NCBI RefSeq assembly: GCF_000820045.1
Contig: NZ_CDBJ01000058.1
Location: 1-59,271, forward strand
Direction: 5' to 3'
Length of the DNA stretch: 59,271 bases
Source: Aeromonas rivuli
GTDB taxonomy: Bacteria; Pseudomonadota; Gammaproteobacteria; Enterobacterales; Aeromonadaceae
A program made the translations under genes and the position numbers. Under the pieces are notes generated by a model. The model saw only the letters and a list, made by a program, of their open reading frames with translations, did not search any database and was not told the DNA's origin. Positions 37,096 through 47,042 of the stretch are shown here, piece after piece. The stretch's first letter is position 1. Each line of letters opens with the position of its first letter.

Positions 37096-38033
37096 CATTC
37101 GCCCCGGTAAAACAGCGCCCGGCCGGATAGCGCCAGGGTATCCAGCCACTCATAGCGGCGCCGATACATGGCCCGCTTCTTCGAGGCTATCTCCTGCAGC
37201 GGCTTGCGCCCAGCGGGCATCAGGGTCACGAAGTTGCTATCCAGCTCCTGCGCACCAAACTCCTGCCACAACTCGTCATAATCCGCCTGCAGGTTTGCCT
37301 TCTGTTTGCTGCTGTAGCGCCTGGCCTGAAACACATGAGCCCGCTTGCACACCGCATCGACTCGCACTGCTCCCATCGCCTCGGCCAACCCCAGCACCAG
37401 CATCACCACCAGGGACTTGGGTCTCAGACCATGACCCTCCTTGGTCAGCTCCCGCACCCTGTCCTGTGCCTGCGCAACCCCGGGTTCGGGGCCCTGCACA
37501 GAGCCAATCACCAGACGCAGGGCATCAGGCTGTCCGGCAAAGGAGAAGGCGCAGCTATAGAGCCGCCGCCCCTGCTTATCAATGATGGAGACGGCCAGCT
37601 CGGCCTCGCGCCTGAAGGTGCCATCGTGACGCAACAGGATGCGGCAGCCACTCTGGGGATAGAGGCCCAACTCGATTCCCTCCGCCAGATAGAGAGGGGC
37701 TATCAACTCCGGGTAGCAGAGTTGCAATAGGCGATAGTGCTCGACCAGCATGGCTGCCCGCTGGCGAGCATTGGAGCAGGCAAAACGATAGGGGCGCAGC
37801 GGCTTGTCGAGCAGCTCTGGATACTGACCTGGCAGGGCCTTGAGTGGTTCGCTGCGAAACAGTTCAAACACCTGGCTCATGGATTTGCGGTAAAACAGAC
37901 TGCGCAGCACGAATTTGCCGCGCTTGAAGTGCAAGCGACTGCCACCATCCGGGTAGAGGTAACGCGCCATGGCTAGCGCGCCGTAATGGGGCTGACGGGA
38001 TAGTTGCTCCCAACCGAACGAGTTGCTGGTCAT
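37095..38033 (-). CDS. DUF535 (VirK/YbjX-like) family protein
   Basis: A 312-residue soluble protein of the DUF535 family, which includes YbjX and Shigella VirK. Recognisable blocks are RPYRFACSNARQRAAMLVEHYRLL near residue 80-103, LYSCAFSFAG, the conserved IGSVQGP block, HGLRPKSLVVMLVLGLAEAMG, and YDELWQEFGA near the C-terminus. Family members have been linked to lipid A or envelope maintenance and virulence, without a defined activity. Confidence 0.88.
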   Translation of the reverse strand: MTSNSFGWEQLSRQPHYGALAMARYLYPDGGSRLHFKRGKFVLRSLFYRKSMSQVFELFRSEPLKALPGQYPELLDKPLRPYRFACSNARQRAAMLVEHYRLLQLCYPELIAPLYLAEGIELGLYPQSGCRILLRHDGTFRREAELAVSIIDKQGRRLYSCAFSFAGQPDALRLVIGSVQGPEPGVAQAQDRVRELTKEGHGLRPKSLVVMLVLGLAEAMGAVRVDAVCKRAHVFQARRYSSKQKANLQADYDELWQEFGAQELDSNFVTLMPAGRKPLQEIASKKRAMYRRRYEWLDTLALSGRALFYRGE

Positions 38034-38134
38034 ACCTTGCTCTCCAACTGCCTGAATGGAGGGCGATCCTAGGGATGACGCTCTGGCACTTCAATCGACT
38101 GGCAACACTTGCTTACAACTTCCCCAAATAAGTC

Positions 38135-38947
38135 CTAGTGCTGACAGTGGCTGCAGAACACTGTGGTGCGCTGACCGATCCGGATCTCGGTCAGTGGCAG
38201 CTGACACTGATAACAGGGTTGGCCGCCCCGGCCATACACTTGCAACTGCTGCACGAAATAACCGGGTTTGCCATCGGCACTGGTGAAGTCCTTGAGGGTG
38301 GTGCCCCCCTGCACGATGGCGGCGGCCAACACCCGCTTGATCTCGGCGACCAAGGTTGCCAAGCGCTCGCCACTCACCTCGCCTGCCGCCCGCCTGGGGC
38401 TAATGCCAGCGGCAAACAACGCCTCGTTGGCGTAGATGTTGCCAACACCGACCACCACATGGTTATCCATCAAGAAAGTCTTGATCGCTATGCTGCGTCC
38501 CTTGGCCCGGCTCTGCAGATAATCGGCATTGAAGCCATCGGTGAGGGGCTCAGGGCCAAGTTTGGCGAGCAGGGCATGGGCCTCGGCGGGCTCGCGAGTC
38601 CAGAGCAGGGCACCGAAACGGCGCGGGTCGTTGAGGCGCAGCAGCTTGCCATTGGCCAGCTCGATATCCACATGGTCGTGCTTCTCGGCCGGGGTGCCGA
38701 TGTTGAGCACTCTCAGACTGCCGGACATGCCCAGATGCAGGATGGCAGTGCCAAAATCGGTCTCCAGCAACAGGTATTTGGCGCGGCGACTGACCCTGCG
38801 GATGGTGAGACTGACCAACTCCTGGATCTCCCCCGGTATTGGCCAGCGCAGCCGACCATCCCGCACCACCACTCGGGTCACTTCGATGCCGGTAAGCCAG
38901 GGAGAGATGCCCTGGCGGCTCACTTCAACTTCGGGTAATTCGGGCAT
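38135..38947 (-). CDS. mutM: formamidopyrimidine-DNA glycosylase
   Basis: A 270-residue base-excision enzyme (Fpg) that removes 8-oxoguanine. The catalytic N-terminus [11 protein letters not shown] is intact (Pro2, Glu3), the lysine in RRAKYLLLE is present, the helix-two-turn-helix includes [13 protein letters not shown], and the C-terminal zinc finger is CYQC...CSHC. Length matches E. coli (269). It follows rpmBG as in E. coli, with one extra membrane-protein gene between. Confidence 0.97.
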   Translation of the reverse strand: MPELPEVEVSRQGISPWLTGIEVTRVVVRDGRLRWPIPGEIQELVSLTIRRVSRRAKYLLLETDFGTAILHLGMSGSLRVLNIGTPAEKHDHVDIELANGKLLRLNDPRRFGALLWTREPAEAHALLAKLGPEPLTDGFNADYLQSRAKGRSIAIKTFLMDNHVVVGVGNIYANEALFAAGISPRRAAGEVSGERLATLVAEIKRVLAAAIVQGGTTLKDFTSADGKPGYFVQQLQVYGRGGQPCYQCQLPLTEIRIGQRTTVFCSHCQH

Positions 38948-38962
38948 CTTATCCTCGCAGAC

Positions 38963-39418
38963 TCAGGGAGTGGGTTTGAGCAGGGCGCGATACTGCTCCG
39001 CGCTAAGCGCCAGCCAGCGCTCCTCACCCAGGCGAACGGCATAACGGCCATTGTCCTGATAAAGGGCCAGCCTCAGAGGTTCTCCCTGTCCGGCCAACCA
39101 GAGCCTGAACTCGACCGGACTGCCACGCAGCGGCTCACTCGGCGGCAACTGCCAGCCTTGCCATTGTTCAAGCTGGCGGGTCAGGGCCAGGTTATCCAGC
39201 CCCAGATCCGGCACAGTGCGCCAGCCTTGACCCAATCGCTCCAGGGTCCAGCTCGGCCCTTTCCAGGTCAGCACCACGGCACCATCGGGCAACAGGTTGT
39301 GCAAGCGCTGGGCGCTGTTCTCTTGCTGGGCCTGCTCAAGGCGATGCAGCAGCACTATCACCACCAATACCGCGATGATGATGACGTTGTTCCAGCCTTT
39401 ACGACTCAATTTCAACAT
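38963..39418 (-). CDS. hypothetical membrane-anchored protein between rpmG and mutM
   Basis: A 151-residue protein with one N-terminal helix (NNVIIIAVLVVIVLL) and a tryptophan-rich exported or cytoplasmic domain (VVLTWKGPSWTLERLGQGWRT). It ends 15 bases before mutM, so they are probably cotranscribed. I recognise no domain. Its strand and spacing suggest a stable part of this operon in the genus. Confidence 0.75.
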   Translation of the reverse strand: MLKLSRKGWNNVIIIAVLVVIVLLHRLEQAQQENSAQRLHNLLPDGAVVLTWKGPSWTLERLGQGWRTVPDLGLDNLALTRQLEQWQGWQLPPSEPLRGSPVEFRLWLAGQGEPLRLALYQDNGRYAVRLGEERWLALSAEQYRALLKPTP

Positions 39419-39462
39419 GGCAAGCCTCCGTTCTAGTCGGCAGTGTACTGAATTTGAGCCAT

Positions 39463-39491
39463 AAAAAAACCCGGCACGAAGCCGGGTTTTT
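39463..39491 (-). terminator. rpmBG terminator
   Basis: AAAACCCGGC and GCCGGGTTTT close a five-base loop, and on the minus strand a T-run follows. It probably ends most rpmB-rpmG transcripts ahead of the downstream gene. Confidence 0.88.
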
Positions 39492-39508
39492 GAGACAAAT
39501 TCAAGTGG

Positions 39509-39676
39509 TTACTTGATTTTGCCTTCTTTGTAGATCACATGCTGACGAATAACGGGATCAAATTTCTTGATCTCCATTTTTTCGGGCATGGTGCGCTTGT
39601 TCTTGGTAGTGGTATAGAAGTGACCAGTACCGGCGCTGGAGTTCAGACGAATTTTATCGCGAATACCTTTAGCCAT
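39509..39676 (-). CDS. rpmG: 50S ribosomal protein L33
   Basis: A 55-residue ribosomal protein beginning [20 protein letters not shown] and ending VIYKEGKIK, the usual L33 length and wording. This is the cysteine-free (zinc-independent) form. It lies 11 bases downstream of rpmB, in the conserved rpmB-rpmG order. Confidence 0.97.
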   Translation of the reverse strand: MAKGIRDKIRLNSSAGTGHFYTTTKNKRTMPEKMEIKKFDPVIRQHVIYKEGKIK

Positions 39677-39687
39677 GATCTAATTCC

Positions 39688-39924
39688 TTATACCTTAACG
39701 CCGCTGGCACGCAGTTCAGCCAGAACCACTTCAACGCCGCGCTTGTCGATGATACGCATGCCTTTTGCGGATACGCGCAGGCTCACGAAGCGTTTTTCAC
39801 CCTCAACCCAAAAACGGTGAGTGTGCAGGTTCGGCAGGAAACGACGCTTGGTAGCGTTGTTAGCGTGCGAACGGTTGTTACCAACTGCCGGGCGCTTGCC
39901 GGTTACTTGGCATACTCTAGACAT
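39688..39924 (-). CDS. rpmB: 50S ribosomal protein L28
   Basis: A 78-residue ribosomal protein starting [20 protein letters not shown], with [19 protein letters not shown]. Start is ATG at 39924; the open frame to 40038 is an artefact of the upstream region. A single cysteine near the N-terminus remains, so this is not the four-cysteine zinc form. Confidence 0.97.
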   Translation of the reverse strand: MSRVCQVTGKRPAVGNNRSHANNATKRRFLPNLHTHRFWVEGEKRFVSLRVSAKGMRIIDKRGVEVVLAELRASGVKV

Positions 39925-40060
39925 GTCAGTCTCTCCAAATCTTACTTCATTGCTCGAGCAAATATCTGCCCCGCTGGCCTTCGATTGCGGGGCAAACAGA
40001 AGGCGGCATTTTATACAGCATCCGTGATCAAAGATCAACTAATACAGAGCCAGAGCCCGG

Positions 40061-40735
40061 TTATAACCAACCACGCTCTGCAAAAGAAACCGTGATGCCG
40101 TCACCGATCACCAAGTGATCCAGCACTCTGATATCGATCAGGGCCAAGGCGGCCATGATGCGATCTGTGATCTGACGGTCGGCCCGACTGGGCTCGGCCA
40201 CGCCAGACGGGTGATTATGCGCCAGAATCACGGCCGCTGCATTATGTTTGAGTGCTATCTGCACGATTTCTCTGGGCCAGACGCTCGCCGAATCCAGCGT
40301 ACCGTAGAAAAGTTCGACAAACTTGATCACCCTGTGCTGATTGTCGAGCAGCAACAAAGCAAACACCTCCCGCGCCCTGTCCCTGAGCTGAGCCTGCAAA
40401 TAGTCCCGGGTCAGCTGGGGCGAGGTGAGCGCATCACCCCGCTGCAATTGCTCGGCCAGATGGCGCTTGCTCATCTCCAGCACCGCCTGCAGCTGGGCAT
40501 ATTTTGCCGGCCCCAGGCCATGGGCGGCGCAGAAAGCCTGTTGATCTGCACCGAGCAGCGCTCGCAGTGAACCAAACGCCCGCAATAATTGCCGGGCCAG
40601 ATCCACGGCGCTCTGACCATTGACCCCGGTTCGCAGGAAGATGGCGAGCAATTCGGCATCGGACAGACCCGCCGCCCCCTGCAGCAACAGCTTCTCGCGG
40701 GGGCGCTCCTCCGCTGGCCACTCTTTGATACTCAT
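40061..40735 (-). CDS. radC: RadC-family JAB/MPN domain protein
   Basis: A 224-residue protein with an N-terminal helix-hairpin-helix-like region ([28 protein letters not shown]) and a C-terminal JAMM metalloprotease-like domain carrying [14 protein letters not shown]. The name comes from a mis-assigned repair phenotype; the real function is unclear. I start at 40735, after GGGGAAA, where the family begins [14 protein letters not shown]. Divergent from coaBC, as in E. coli. Confidence 0.94.
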   Translation of the reverse strand: MSIKEWPAEERPREKLLLQGAAGLSDAELLAIFLRTGVNGQSAVDLARQLLRAFGSLRALLGADQQAFCAAHGLGPAKYAQLQAVLEMSKRHLAEQLQRGDALTSPQLTRDYLQAQLRDRAREVFALLLLDNQHRVIKFVELFYGTLDSASVWPREIVQIALKHNAAAVILAHNHPSGVAEPSRADRQITDRIMAALALIDIRVLDHLVIGDGITVSFAERGWL

Positions 40736-40879
40736 ATGTTTCCCCATCTGCACTGTTGACAGAAAACATAGCAAAGATTGACGAGAGCCTGACCACAAGT
40801 CACCCATGTCAGCCTCTGTCGTCACCCTCAGGCTGTGCTATCTTAGCCGACCAGTCAGAACGAGCCGGAAGCAAAGCAG

Positions 40880-42082
40880 ATGAGATTGGCCGACAAACGC
40901 ATCCTGTTGGGTGTCAGCGGTGGCATCGCCGCCTACAAGAGCGCCGAATTGATACGTCGCCTGAAGGATCAGGGAGCCGAGGTACGGGTGGTGATGACTC
41001 GTTCCGCCAAGGAGTTTATTACCCCGCTGACCCTGCAAGCGGTCTCCGGCAATCCTGTCGCCGATAGTCTGCTGGATCCCGCCGCCGAGGCAGGCATGGG
41101 CCATATCGAACTGGCCAAATGGGCGGATCTGGTGCTGATCGCACCGGCCAGCGCCAATCTGATGGCGCGCATGGCGGCCGGCATGGCCGACGAGCTACTG
41201 ACGACCCTCTGCCTGGCAACCCCCGCCCAGGTGGCGCTGGCACCCGCCATGAATCAGCAGATGTATCGCAACGCGGCCACCCAGGCCAATCTCCAGACCC
41301 TCGCCAGTCGAGGCATTTTGCTGTGGGGACCGGATTCCGGTAGCCAGGCCTGTGGCGATGTGGGCCCTGGCCGCATGCTGGACCCTCTCGATCTGGTAGA
41401 ACGCTGCTGTCAACAGTTGACCGCCCCCCCCCTGCTCGCAGGCGTCAGGCTGCTGCTCACCGCCGGGCCGACCCGCGAGGCCCTGGATCCGGTGCGCTAC
41501 ATCAGCAACCACAGCTCCGGCAAGATGGGTTACGCCATCGCCCGCGCCGCCCGTGAGGCGGGTGCAGAAGTGACGCTGGTGAGCGGCCCGGTCGCCCTGG
41601 CCACCCCAAGCGGGGTAGCGCGGGTCGATGTGGAGAGCGCCCTGCAGATGCATCAGGCGGTGATGAGCCGGGTTCATGAGTGCGATCTCTTCATTGGCTG
41701 CGCCGCCGTGGCCGACTACCGCCCCGAGCAGGTGGCCAGCCAGAAGATCAAGAAGACCGGCGACAACAACCAGATGGTGCTGACCCTGGTCAAGAATCCC
41801 GACATCATCGCCGCCGTGGGGGCGCTGCCGAACAAGCCCTTCACCGTCGGATTTGCCGCCGAAACCGTGGATGTGGAACAATATGCCCTCGGCAAATTGC
41901 AGCGAAAGCGGTTGGACATGATAGCCGCCAACGATGTATCCCAGTCCGGGCAAGGTTTCAACGCCGATGACAACGCCCTCACCGTCTTCTGGCAAGGGGG
42001 TCAAGCCACCCTGCCGCTGGCCGATAAGCTGACGCTGGCTCGTCATCTTGTCGCCCTTATTGCGCGTCACTATCGACCCTGA
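40880..42082 (+). CDS. coaBC: bifunctional phosphopantothenoylcysteine decarboxylase/synthetase
   Basis: A 400-residue fusion for two steps of coenzyme A synthesis. The N-terminal flavoprotein decarboxylase (CoaC) has [39 protein letters not shown] and the active-site PAMNQQMY. The C-terminal CTP-dependent synthetase (CoaB) has [28 protein letters not shown] and VGFAAET. It precedes dut, as in E. coli. Confidence 0.97.
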   Translation: MRLADKRILLGVSGGIAAYKSAELIRRLKDQGAEVRVVMTRSAKEFITPLTLQAVSGNPVADSLLDPAAEAGMGHIELAKWADLVLIAPASANLMARMAAGMADELLTTLCLATPAQVALAPAMNQQMYRNAATQANLQTLASRGILLWGPDSGSQACGDVGPGRMLDPLDLVERCCQQLTAPPLLAGVRLLLTAGPTREALDPVRYISNHSSGKMGYAIARAAREAGAEVTLVSGPVALATPSGVARVDVESALQMHQAVMSRVHECDLFIGCAAVADYRPEQVASQKIKKTGDNNQMVLTLVKNPDIIAAVGALPNKPFTVGFAAETVDVEQYALGKLQRKRLDMIAANDVSQSGQGFNADDNALTVFWQGGQATLPLADKLTLARHLVALIARHYRP

Positions 42083-42113
42083 GTCCCCAGCCTTGGGGCC
42101 ATTCCAACTGACG

Positions 42114-42175
42114 AACGATCCATGACGACCCGGATAGCCTTGAAGATCCTGGATGTCCATACAAGAACCCATTGA
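42114..42175 (+). repeat. decayed duplication of the dut translation start
   Basis: Bases 42114-42160 repeat the dut start region at 42181-42227, offset by 67, with about ten differences. The copy keeps the ATG (42122) and encodes MTTRIALKILDVHTRTH then a stop at 42173-42175, against [17 protein letters not shown] in Dut. It is a 17-codon upstream reading frame in the space between coaBC and dut. It could be dead sequence or an upstream frame that affects dut translation. Confidence 0.7.
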
Positions 42176-42188
42176 AAGCTAACGATTC

Positions 42189-42647
42189 ATGACAACACAA
42201 ATAGAACTGAAGATCCTGGATGCCCGCATCGGCACCGAATTTCCCCTGCCTGCCTATGCCACACCAGGTTCTGCCGGTATGGATCTGCGCGCCCTGCTCG
42301 ACCAGGCCATCACGCTGGCACCGGGTGATACCACACTCGTCCCTACCGGTCTGGCGATCCATATCCAGGATCCGGGCTTGTGTGCCACTATCTTGCCCCG
42401 CTCCGGCCTCGGTCATAAGCACGGCATCGTATTGGGCAATTTGGTCGGCCTTATCGACTCCGACTATCAGGGCCAGTTGATGATCTCGGTCTGGAACCGT
42501 GGCAATGACAGTTTCACCGTTCAGCCAGGGGAGCGCATCGCCCAGCTAGTGATCATGCCCGTGGTGCAGGCCAGCTTCCAGCTCGTCGAAGAGTTTGATC
42601 AGAGCGAACGAGGTGAAGGTGGGTTTGGTTCTTCCGGTCGCCAATAA
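42189..42647 (+). CDS. dut: dUTP diphosphatase
   Basis: A 152-residue trimeric dUTPase that keeps uracil out of DNA and supplies dUMP. All five motifs are visible: [39 protein letters not shown] and the C-terminal [11 protein letters not shown]. Start is ATG at 42189. A broken copy of its first 15 codons lies just upstream. Confidence 0.97.
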   Translation: MTTQIELKILDARIGTEFPLPAYATPGSAGMDLRALLDQAITLAPGDTTLVPTGLAIHIQDPGLCATILPRSGLGHKHGIVLGNLVGLIDSDYQGQLMISVWNRGNDSFTVQPGERIAQLVIMPVVQASFQLVEEFDQSERGEGGFGSSGRQ

Positions 42648-42716
42648 CAGGACCCAACGCAGCCTTGGTTGCGTGGCTAACAATAGAACCAAGCCATTGT
42701 TTTTTTAGGGGAATCC

Positions 42717-43313
42717 ATGGCAAGCAGTAATCAGAAACAGAGTCGGCGCGACCAGATCCTGCAGGCGCTCGCCCACATGCTGGAAACCAGCCCGGGTCAG
42801 CGTATTACCACGGCCCGGCTCGCGGCCGAGGTCGGCGTTTCGGAAGCGGCCCTCTATCGTCACTTCCCCAGCAAGGCACGGATGTTCGAGGGGCTGATCG
42901 ACTTTATCGAGGATTCCCTGCTGTCACGGGTCAACATGATCCTGGCCGACGAGAAGGACACCATGACCCGCTGCCATCACATTTTGCAGCTGCTCCTGGT
43001 GTTTGCGGAGCGCAATCCCGGCATCACCCGCATCCTCAACGGCGATGCGCTGCTGGGTGAACATGACCGGTTGCGGGATCGGATCAGCATCCTGTTCGAC
43101 AAGCTGGAGACCCAGCTCAAACAGGTGCTGCGAGAGAAGCGGCTGCGAGAAGGTCAGGGTTTCCAGCTCGACGAGACCATGCTGGCCAACCTGCTGCTGG
43201 CCTATGCCGAGGGGCGGATCAGCCAATTCGTTCGCTCCGAGTTCAAGCTCAAACCGACCGCGGACTTCGAAGATCAATGGCAGTTCATCCGCAGCCAGTT
43301 ACTGCAGAGTTGA
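42717..43313 (+). CDS. slmA: nucleoid occlusion factor SlmA
   Basis: A 198-residue TetR-family protein that, bound to DNA, blocks FtsZ ring assembly over the nucleoid. The N-terminal helix-turn-helix ([37 protein letters not shown]) is the SlmA form. Ligand-domain blocks [14 protein letters not shown] and [16 protein letters not shown] are conserved. It follows dut and is closed by a terminator. Confidence 0.96.
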   Translation: MASSNQKQSRRDQILQALAHMLETSPGQRITTARLAAEVGVSEAALYRHFPSKARMFEGLIDFIEDSLLSRVNMILADEKDTMTRCHHILQLLLVFAERNPGITRILNGDALLGEHDRLRDRISILFDKLETQLKQVLREKRLREGQGFQLDETMLANLLLAYAEGRISQFVRSEFKLKPTADFEDQWQFIRSQLLQS

Positions 43314-43322
43314 CCCAAACGA

Positions 43323-43352
43323 TGAGGAGGCACTTGGCCTCCTCAGCTTTTT
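43323..43352 (+). terminator. slmA terminator
   Basis: TGAGGAGG pairs with CCTCCTCA, followed by GCTTTTT. It is a standard intrinsic terminator. Confidence 0.85.
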
Positions 43353-43451
43353 ATGGCAAAAATTAACATCTTGCGAACCACAACGACCCAAACTGTCGCA
43401 ATGCGCTGTTATAGTCCGTGGTTTTGATTAATTCGCCCAACAGGAAGTGTT

Positions 43452-44288
43452 ATGGAACCCGAAATGCTCACCAGTGCTCAGACCTGGCTCGTCAACAATC
43501 AGGGCCTGCTGCTCGAGTATGGCGTCAACATCACCGCAGCACTGATCACCCTGCTGCTCGGTTATATTGCCACCAACCTCATCAGTGGCGGTGTCGAGAA
43601 GGTCATGAAGGCCCGCAACCTCGATGCCACTATTACCCACTTCGTCGGCAGCGTGCTCAAATATGGTCTGCTGGTGTTCGTGGTGCTCGCCGCCCTGGGC
43701 CGCGTTGGAGTCCAGACAACCTCCTTCATTGCCATCATTGGTGCCGCCGGTCTGGCCATCGGTCTGGCGCTGCAAGGCTCACTCTCCAACTTTGCGGCCG
43801 GTTTCCTGCTGATTATCTTCCGCCCCATCAAGTCCGGCGAGTTCATCGAAGTGGCGGGTACTGCGGGTGTGGTGCAGTCGGTACAGCTGTTCACCACCAC
43901 CCTCACCTCCGCTGACAACAAGATGGTGGTGGTGCCTAACTCCGCCATCCTCAACGGCAACATCATCAACTACTCGCGCATGGACACCCGTCGGGTCGAC
44001 ATGACCTTCGGCATCGGCTACGGCTCAGATCTTCGCAAGGCCAAATTGGTACTCGAGCGCCTGGTCAACGAAGAGCCACGCATCCTGAAAGAACCGGCGG
44101 TCACCATTGCCGTTGCCGCCCTGCTCGACTCCTCGGTCAGCATAGTCGTGCGTCCCTGGGTCAAGACCGGCGACTACTGGGGTGTCTGGTTTGACTTCCA
44201 CGAGCGGGTCAAGCTCGCCTTCGACGCCGAGGGCATCGAGATCCCCTTCCCGCAGATGGCATTGCACATGCACAAGCCGCAAGCCTGA
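43452..44288 (+). CDS. mscS: small-conductance mechanosensitive channel MscS
   Basis: A 278-residue channel that opens on membrane tension to relieve osmotic shock. It has three membrane helices; the pore helix shows the glycine/alanine packing GAAGLAIGLALQGSLSNFAAGF. A beta domain contains VVPNSAILNGNIINYS, and the C-terminus has the cytoplasmic cage (FDFHERVKLAFDAEGIEIPFPQ). Length is close to E. coli MscS (286). It stands between slmA and pyrE, where E. coli has no such gene. Confidence 0.96.
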   Translation: MEPEMLTSAQTWLVNNQGLLLEYGVNITAALITLLLGYIATNLISGGVEKVMKARNLDATITHFVGSVLKYGLLVFVVLAALGRVGVQTTSFIAIIGAAGLAIGLALQGSLSNFAAGFLLIIFRPIKSGEFIEVAGTAGVVQSVQLFTTTLTSADNKMVVVPNSAILNGNIINYSRMDTRRVDMTFGIGYGSDLRKAKLVLERLVNEEPRILKEPAVTIAVAALLDSSVSIVVRPWVKTGDYWGVWFDFHERVKLAFDAEGIEIPFPQMALHMHKPQA

Positions 44289-44300
44289 CAGGCTGGCAGC

Positions 44301-44331
44301 AAAAAAGCCGCTCACTGAGCGGCTTTTTTTT
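44301..44331 (+). terminator. mscS terminator
   Basis: A-run, GCCGCTC, loop ACT, GAGCGGC and eight T. It is a strong intrinsic terminator. Confidence 0.9.
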
Positions 44332-44338
44332 ATGGGAT

Positions 44339-44505
44339 TGTCCCGTCCTGAATATGGTTTACACCTTTCCCCCCAATAAATGGAGAGCCCGATGGGACAA
44401 GCTGTGAAACGAACTCAACGCGATTACTCGCTGACTTTTAAACTGGCCCTGGTCGAGCAGATTGAAAAAGGCGAGCTCACCTACAAACAGGCTCAGGCCC
44501 GTTAG
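44339..44505 (+). mobile_element. IS3-family insertion sequence remnant
   Basis: The left-end-like TGTCCCGTCCTGAATATGG begins right after the mscS terminator. A truncated transposase frame follows, and no right end or orfB is present before pyrE. Only about 170 bases survive. The family call rests on the orfA-like product and is from memory. Confidence 0.6.
44392..44505 (+). pseudogene. truncated IS3-family transposase OrfA
   Basis: Encodes 37 residues (MGQAVKRTQRDYSLTFKLAL and then VEQIEKGELTYKQAQAR) and stops at TAG. This is the N-terminal helix-turn-helix start of an IS3-type OrfA, which in intact copies continues with a YGI.GRSTVL block. GGAGAGCC lies before the ATG. It is non-functional. 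Confidence 0.65.
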
Positions 44506-44568
44506 ACAGAAAAAGTGACCGACCGGGAGGCGGTAGCGGCCGCCATGGCACGGCCAGAAATTGTGCCA

Positions 44569-45222
44569 TTAAACCCCGTACTGGGCGCGATAGGCCTTCA
44601 TGGCCGCCAGTTGCTCGGCCAACGCGGGCTGCTCTGCCTGCTTCTCTTCCAGATAGGCGATGAGGTCGCTCATCTGGATGATGGCGATGATGTGGGCACC
44701 GTAGTCACGCTCCACTTCCTGGATGGCGGAGAGCTCGCCCTTGCCCTTCTCCTGACGGTCCAGGGCGATCAACACCCCGGCCAGGGAGGCGCCGTTGGCC
44801 TGGATCAGATCCATGGATTCGCGGATGGCGGTCCCGGCGGTGATGACGTCGTCCACCAGCATGATGCGTCCCTTGAGCGGGCTGCCCACCAGATTGCCGC
44901 CTTCGCCGTGATCCTTGGCCTCCTTGCGGTTGAAGCACCAGGGCACGTCCACGTCGTGCTGCTCCACCAGTTGCACCGCGGTGGCAGAGGCGATGGGGAT
45001 CCCCTTGTAGGCCGGGCCAAACAGCACGTCGAATTCGATGCCGGCATCCATCAGGGCGGCGGCATAGAAGCGGCCGAGGCGGGCCAGATCGCGACCGCTG
45101 TTGAACAGGCCGGCGTTGAAGAAGTAGGGGCTCTTGCGGCCGGATTTCAGGGTGAACTCACCGAATTTGAGAACCTGTTTCTCCAGGGCGAACTCGATAA
45201 ATTGACGCTGGTAGGCTTTCAT
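44569..45222 (-). CDS. pyrE: orotate phosphoribosyltransferase
   Basis: A 217-residue enzyme that joins orotate to PRPP in UMP synthesis. It has [16 protein letters not shown], the flexible loop [10 protein letters not shown] and [15 protein letters not shown], and the PRPP motif [16 protein letters not shown]. It lies downstream of rph with a hairpin between them that resembles the E. coli pyrE attenuator. An IS remnant lies just beyond its 3' end. Confidence 0.97.
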   Translation of the reverse strand: MKAYQRQFIEFALEKQVLKFGEFTLKSGRKSPYFFNAGLFNSGRDLARLGRFYAAALMDAGIEFDVLFGPAYKGIPIASATAVQLVEQHDVDVPWCFNRKEAKDHGEGGNLVGSPLKGRIMLVDDVITAGTAIRESMDLIQANGASLAGVLIALDRQEKGKGELSAIQEVERDYGAHIIAIIQMSDLIAYLEEKQAEQPALAEQLAAMKAYRAQYGV

Positions 45223-45265
45223 TCTGGCTCCTTGCTTGGCTTGTCGTTGACTGGTGTGGGGGTAT

Positions 45266-45295
45266 AAAAAAACGCGGTCAATGCCGCGTTTTTAA
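45266..45295 (-). terminator. pyrE attenuator-like hairpin
   Basis: AACGCGG and CCGCGTT with flanking A/T runs form a terminator on the minus strand between rph and pyrE. In E. coli the same place holds the UTP-sensitive attenuator controlled by coupling to rph translation. Confidence 0.75.
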
Positions 45296-45305
45296 AATCA
45301 GATAA

Positions 45306-46022
45306 TCAGGAGAGCGCCTGCTTCTGCAGCGCGATGATGTCGTCGATGCCGCCCTTGGCGAGCGCTAGCATCGCCAGCAGCTCCTCGTGGGTGAAGGGCT
45401 CGGCCTCGGCGGTGCCCTGCACCTCTATGATGCGACCGTCTTCGGTCATCACCACGTTCATGTCGGTCTCGGCGGCGGAATCTTCCACATACTCCAGATC
45501 GCAGATGGCTTCGCCCTGATACATGCCGACGGAGACGGCCGCGATCATCTGCTTGAGCGGGCTCTGTTTGAGCATGCCCTTCTCGACCATCCAGTTCAGC
45601 GCATCCACCAGGGCCACACAGGCTCCCGTGATCGCGGCGGTGCGGGTGCCGCCGTCGGCCTGCAGCACGTCACAGTCCACCGTGATGGAGTGCTCGCCGA
45701 GGGCGGTCAGATCCACGGCGGCGCGCAGGGAGCGGGCGATCAGCCGGGAGATCTCCAGGGTACGGCCGCTCTGCTTGCCGGCGGCCGCCTCGCGGTTCAT
45801 GCGCGAATGGGTGGAGCGCGGCAGCATGCCGTACTCGGCGGTGACCCAGCCCTGGCCCTTGCCTTTCAGGAAGCGCGGCACGCTGGTGTCGACGCTGGCG
45901 GTGCACAGCACGCGGGTGTGGCCGAACTCCACCAGCACAGATCCTTCCGCATGCTTGGTGAAGTTGCGGGTGATGGTAACCGGGCGCACTTGCGCGGCAC
46001 TGCGATCGCTGGGACGGGACAT
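45306..46022 (-). CDS. rph: ribonuclease PH
   Basis: A 238-residue phosphorolytic exonuclease for tRNA 3' ends, the same length as the intact E. coli enzyme. It has [74 protein letters not shown], and the C-terminal [10 protein letters not shown]. Start is ATG at 46022 after AGAGG; the open frame to 46079 is unsupported. It is divergent from yicC. Confidence 0.96.
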   Translation of the reverse strand: MSRPSDRSAAQVRPVTITRNFTKHAEGSVLVEFGHTRVLCTASVDTSVPRFLKGKGQGWVTAEYGMLPRSTHSRMNREAAAGKQSGRTLEISRLIARSLRAAVDLTALGEHSITVDCDVLQADGGTRTAAITGACVALVDALNWMVEKGMLKQSPLKQMIAAVSVGMYQGEAICDLEYVEDSAAETDMNVVMTEDGRIIEVQGTAEAEPFTHEELLAMLALAKGGIDDIIALQKQALS

Positions 46023-46168
46023 GGGACTGACCTCTGGGCTGGCTGAATTGGCGCAGGAGTATAAGCCATCGTGACTCAAATATCAGCCGCTAAAACCACG
46101 GCATCGGCTGACGGGGCAAGCCTGGCTGAGTATACTGGCCGCACACTTCATCAAGCCCGGAACAATCA

Positions 46169-47032
46169 ATGATTCACAGCATGACCGCCTACGCCCGCAA
46201 GGAATTCAAGGGCGACTGGGGCACAGCCGTTTGGGAAATTCGTTCGGTCAACCAGCGCTATCTGGAAACCTACATCCGCCTGCCGGAGCAGCTGCGCAGC
46301 CTGGAGCCGGTCCTGCGTGAGCGTTTCCGTGCCAAGCTGCAGCGCGGCAAGGTGGAGTGCAACCTGAGGTTCGAGGCAGCGCAAGCCGCCGCCAGCCAGC
46401 TCCATATCAATGAAGAGCTGGCCAAACTCATCATCGACAGCGCCAACTGGGTAATGAAAGAAGCGGGCCAGGGCCAGCTCAACCCGGTGGACGTGCTGCG
46501 CTGGCCGGGTGTCATGGCCGCCGCCGAGCAGGACATGGACGCGGTCGCCACCGAACTGCTCGGCGGTTTCGATCTGACCATGGAAGATTTCCTCGCCTCC
46601 CGCGCCAGCGAAGGGGCCAACCTCAAGGCACTGATCGAGCAGCGTCTGGATGGCATCCAGGTGGAAGTGAAGAAGGTGCGGGTGCACCTGCCGCAAATCA
46701 TCGAATGGCAGCGCCAGAAGCTCACCGACCGCCTGGCCGAGGCCAAGGTGGAGCTGGATCCGGCCCGCATCGAGCAGGAAATCGTGCTGCTGGCCCAGAA
46801 GATCGACGTGGCCGAAGAGCTGGATCGCCTGGAGATGCACATCAGTGAAACCATCAAGATCATGAAGAAGGGAGGGGCCTGCGGTCGTCGTCTCGACTTC
46901 ATGATGCAGGAGTTCAACCGCGAGTCGAACACGCTGGGTTCGAAATCCATCAACGCCGAAGTGACCCAGTCCGCCGTCGAGCTGAAGGTGCTCATCGAGC
47001 AGATGCGCGAGCAGATCCAGAACATTGAGTAA
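46169..47032 (+). CDS. yicC: YicC-family endoribonuclease; att site of the element
   Basis: A 287-residue YicC/YloC protein, a family shown to cleave RNA. It starts MIHSMTAYARKEF and ends with the conserved KKGGACGRRLDFMMQEFNRESNTLGSKS block and VLIEQMREQIQNIE. The gene looks complete, but its last 25 bases are duplicated at 57792-57816. An integrative element therefore entered its 3' end and rebuilt the last codons, changing the stop context from GAGTGA to GAGTAA. Confidence 0.95.
   Translation: MIHSMTAYARKEFKGDWGTAVWEIRSVNQRYLETYIRLPEQLRSLEPVLRERFRAKLQRGKVECNLRFEAAQAAASQLHINEELAKLIIDSANWVMKEAGQGQLNPVDVLRWPGVMAAAEQDMDAVATELLGGFDLTMEDFLASRASEGANLKALIEQRLDGIQVEVKKVRVHLPQIIEWQRQKLTDRLAEAKVELDPARIEQEIVLLAQKIDVAEELDRLEMHISETIKIMKKGGACGRRLDFMMQEFNRESNTLGSKSINAEVTQSAVELKVLIEQMREQIQNIE
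47008..47032 (+). repeat. attL core (yicC 3' end)
   Basis: Matches 57792-57816 at 23 of 25 positions. The first 18 bases are identical, starting CGAGCAGATCC. Differences are at 47026 (T against C) and 47031 (A against G). The repeat ends with the yicC stop codon. Confidence 0.88.
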
Positions 47033-47042
47033 ACTGCGACAC

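Noticed and set aside
44529..44537. GGCGGTAGC, like the ops/JUMPstart element of RfaH-controlled operons
   Set aside because: It lies in the scar between the IS remnant and pyrE, far from the LPS genes, and the rest of the element is missing.
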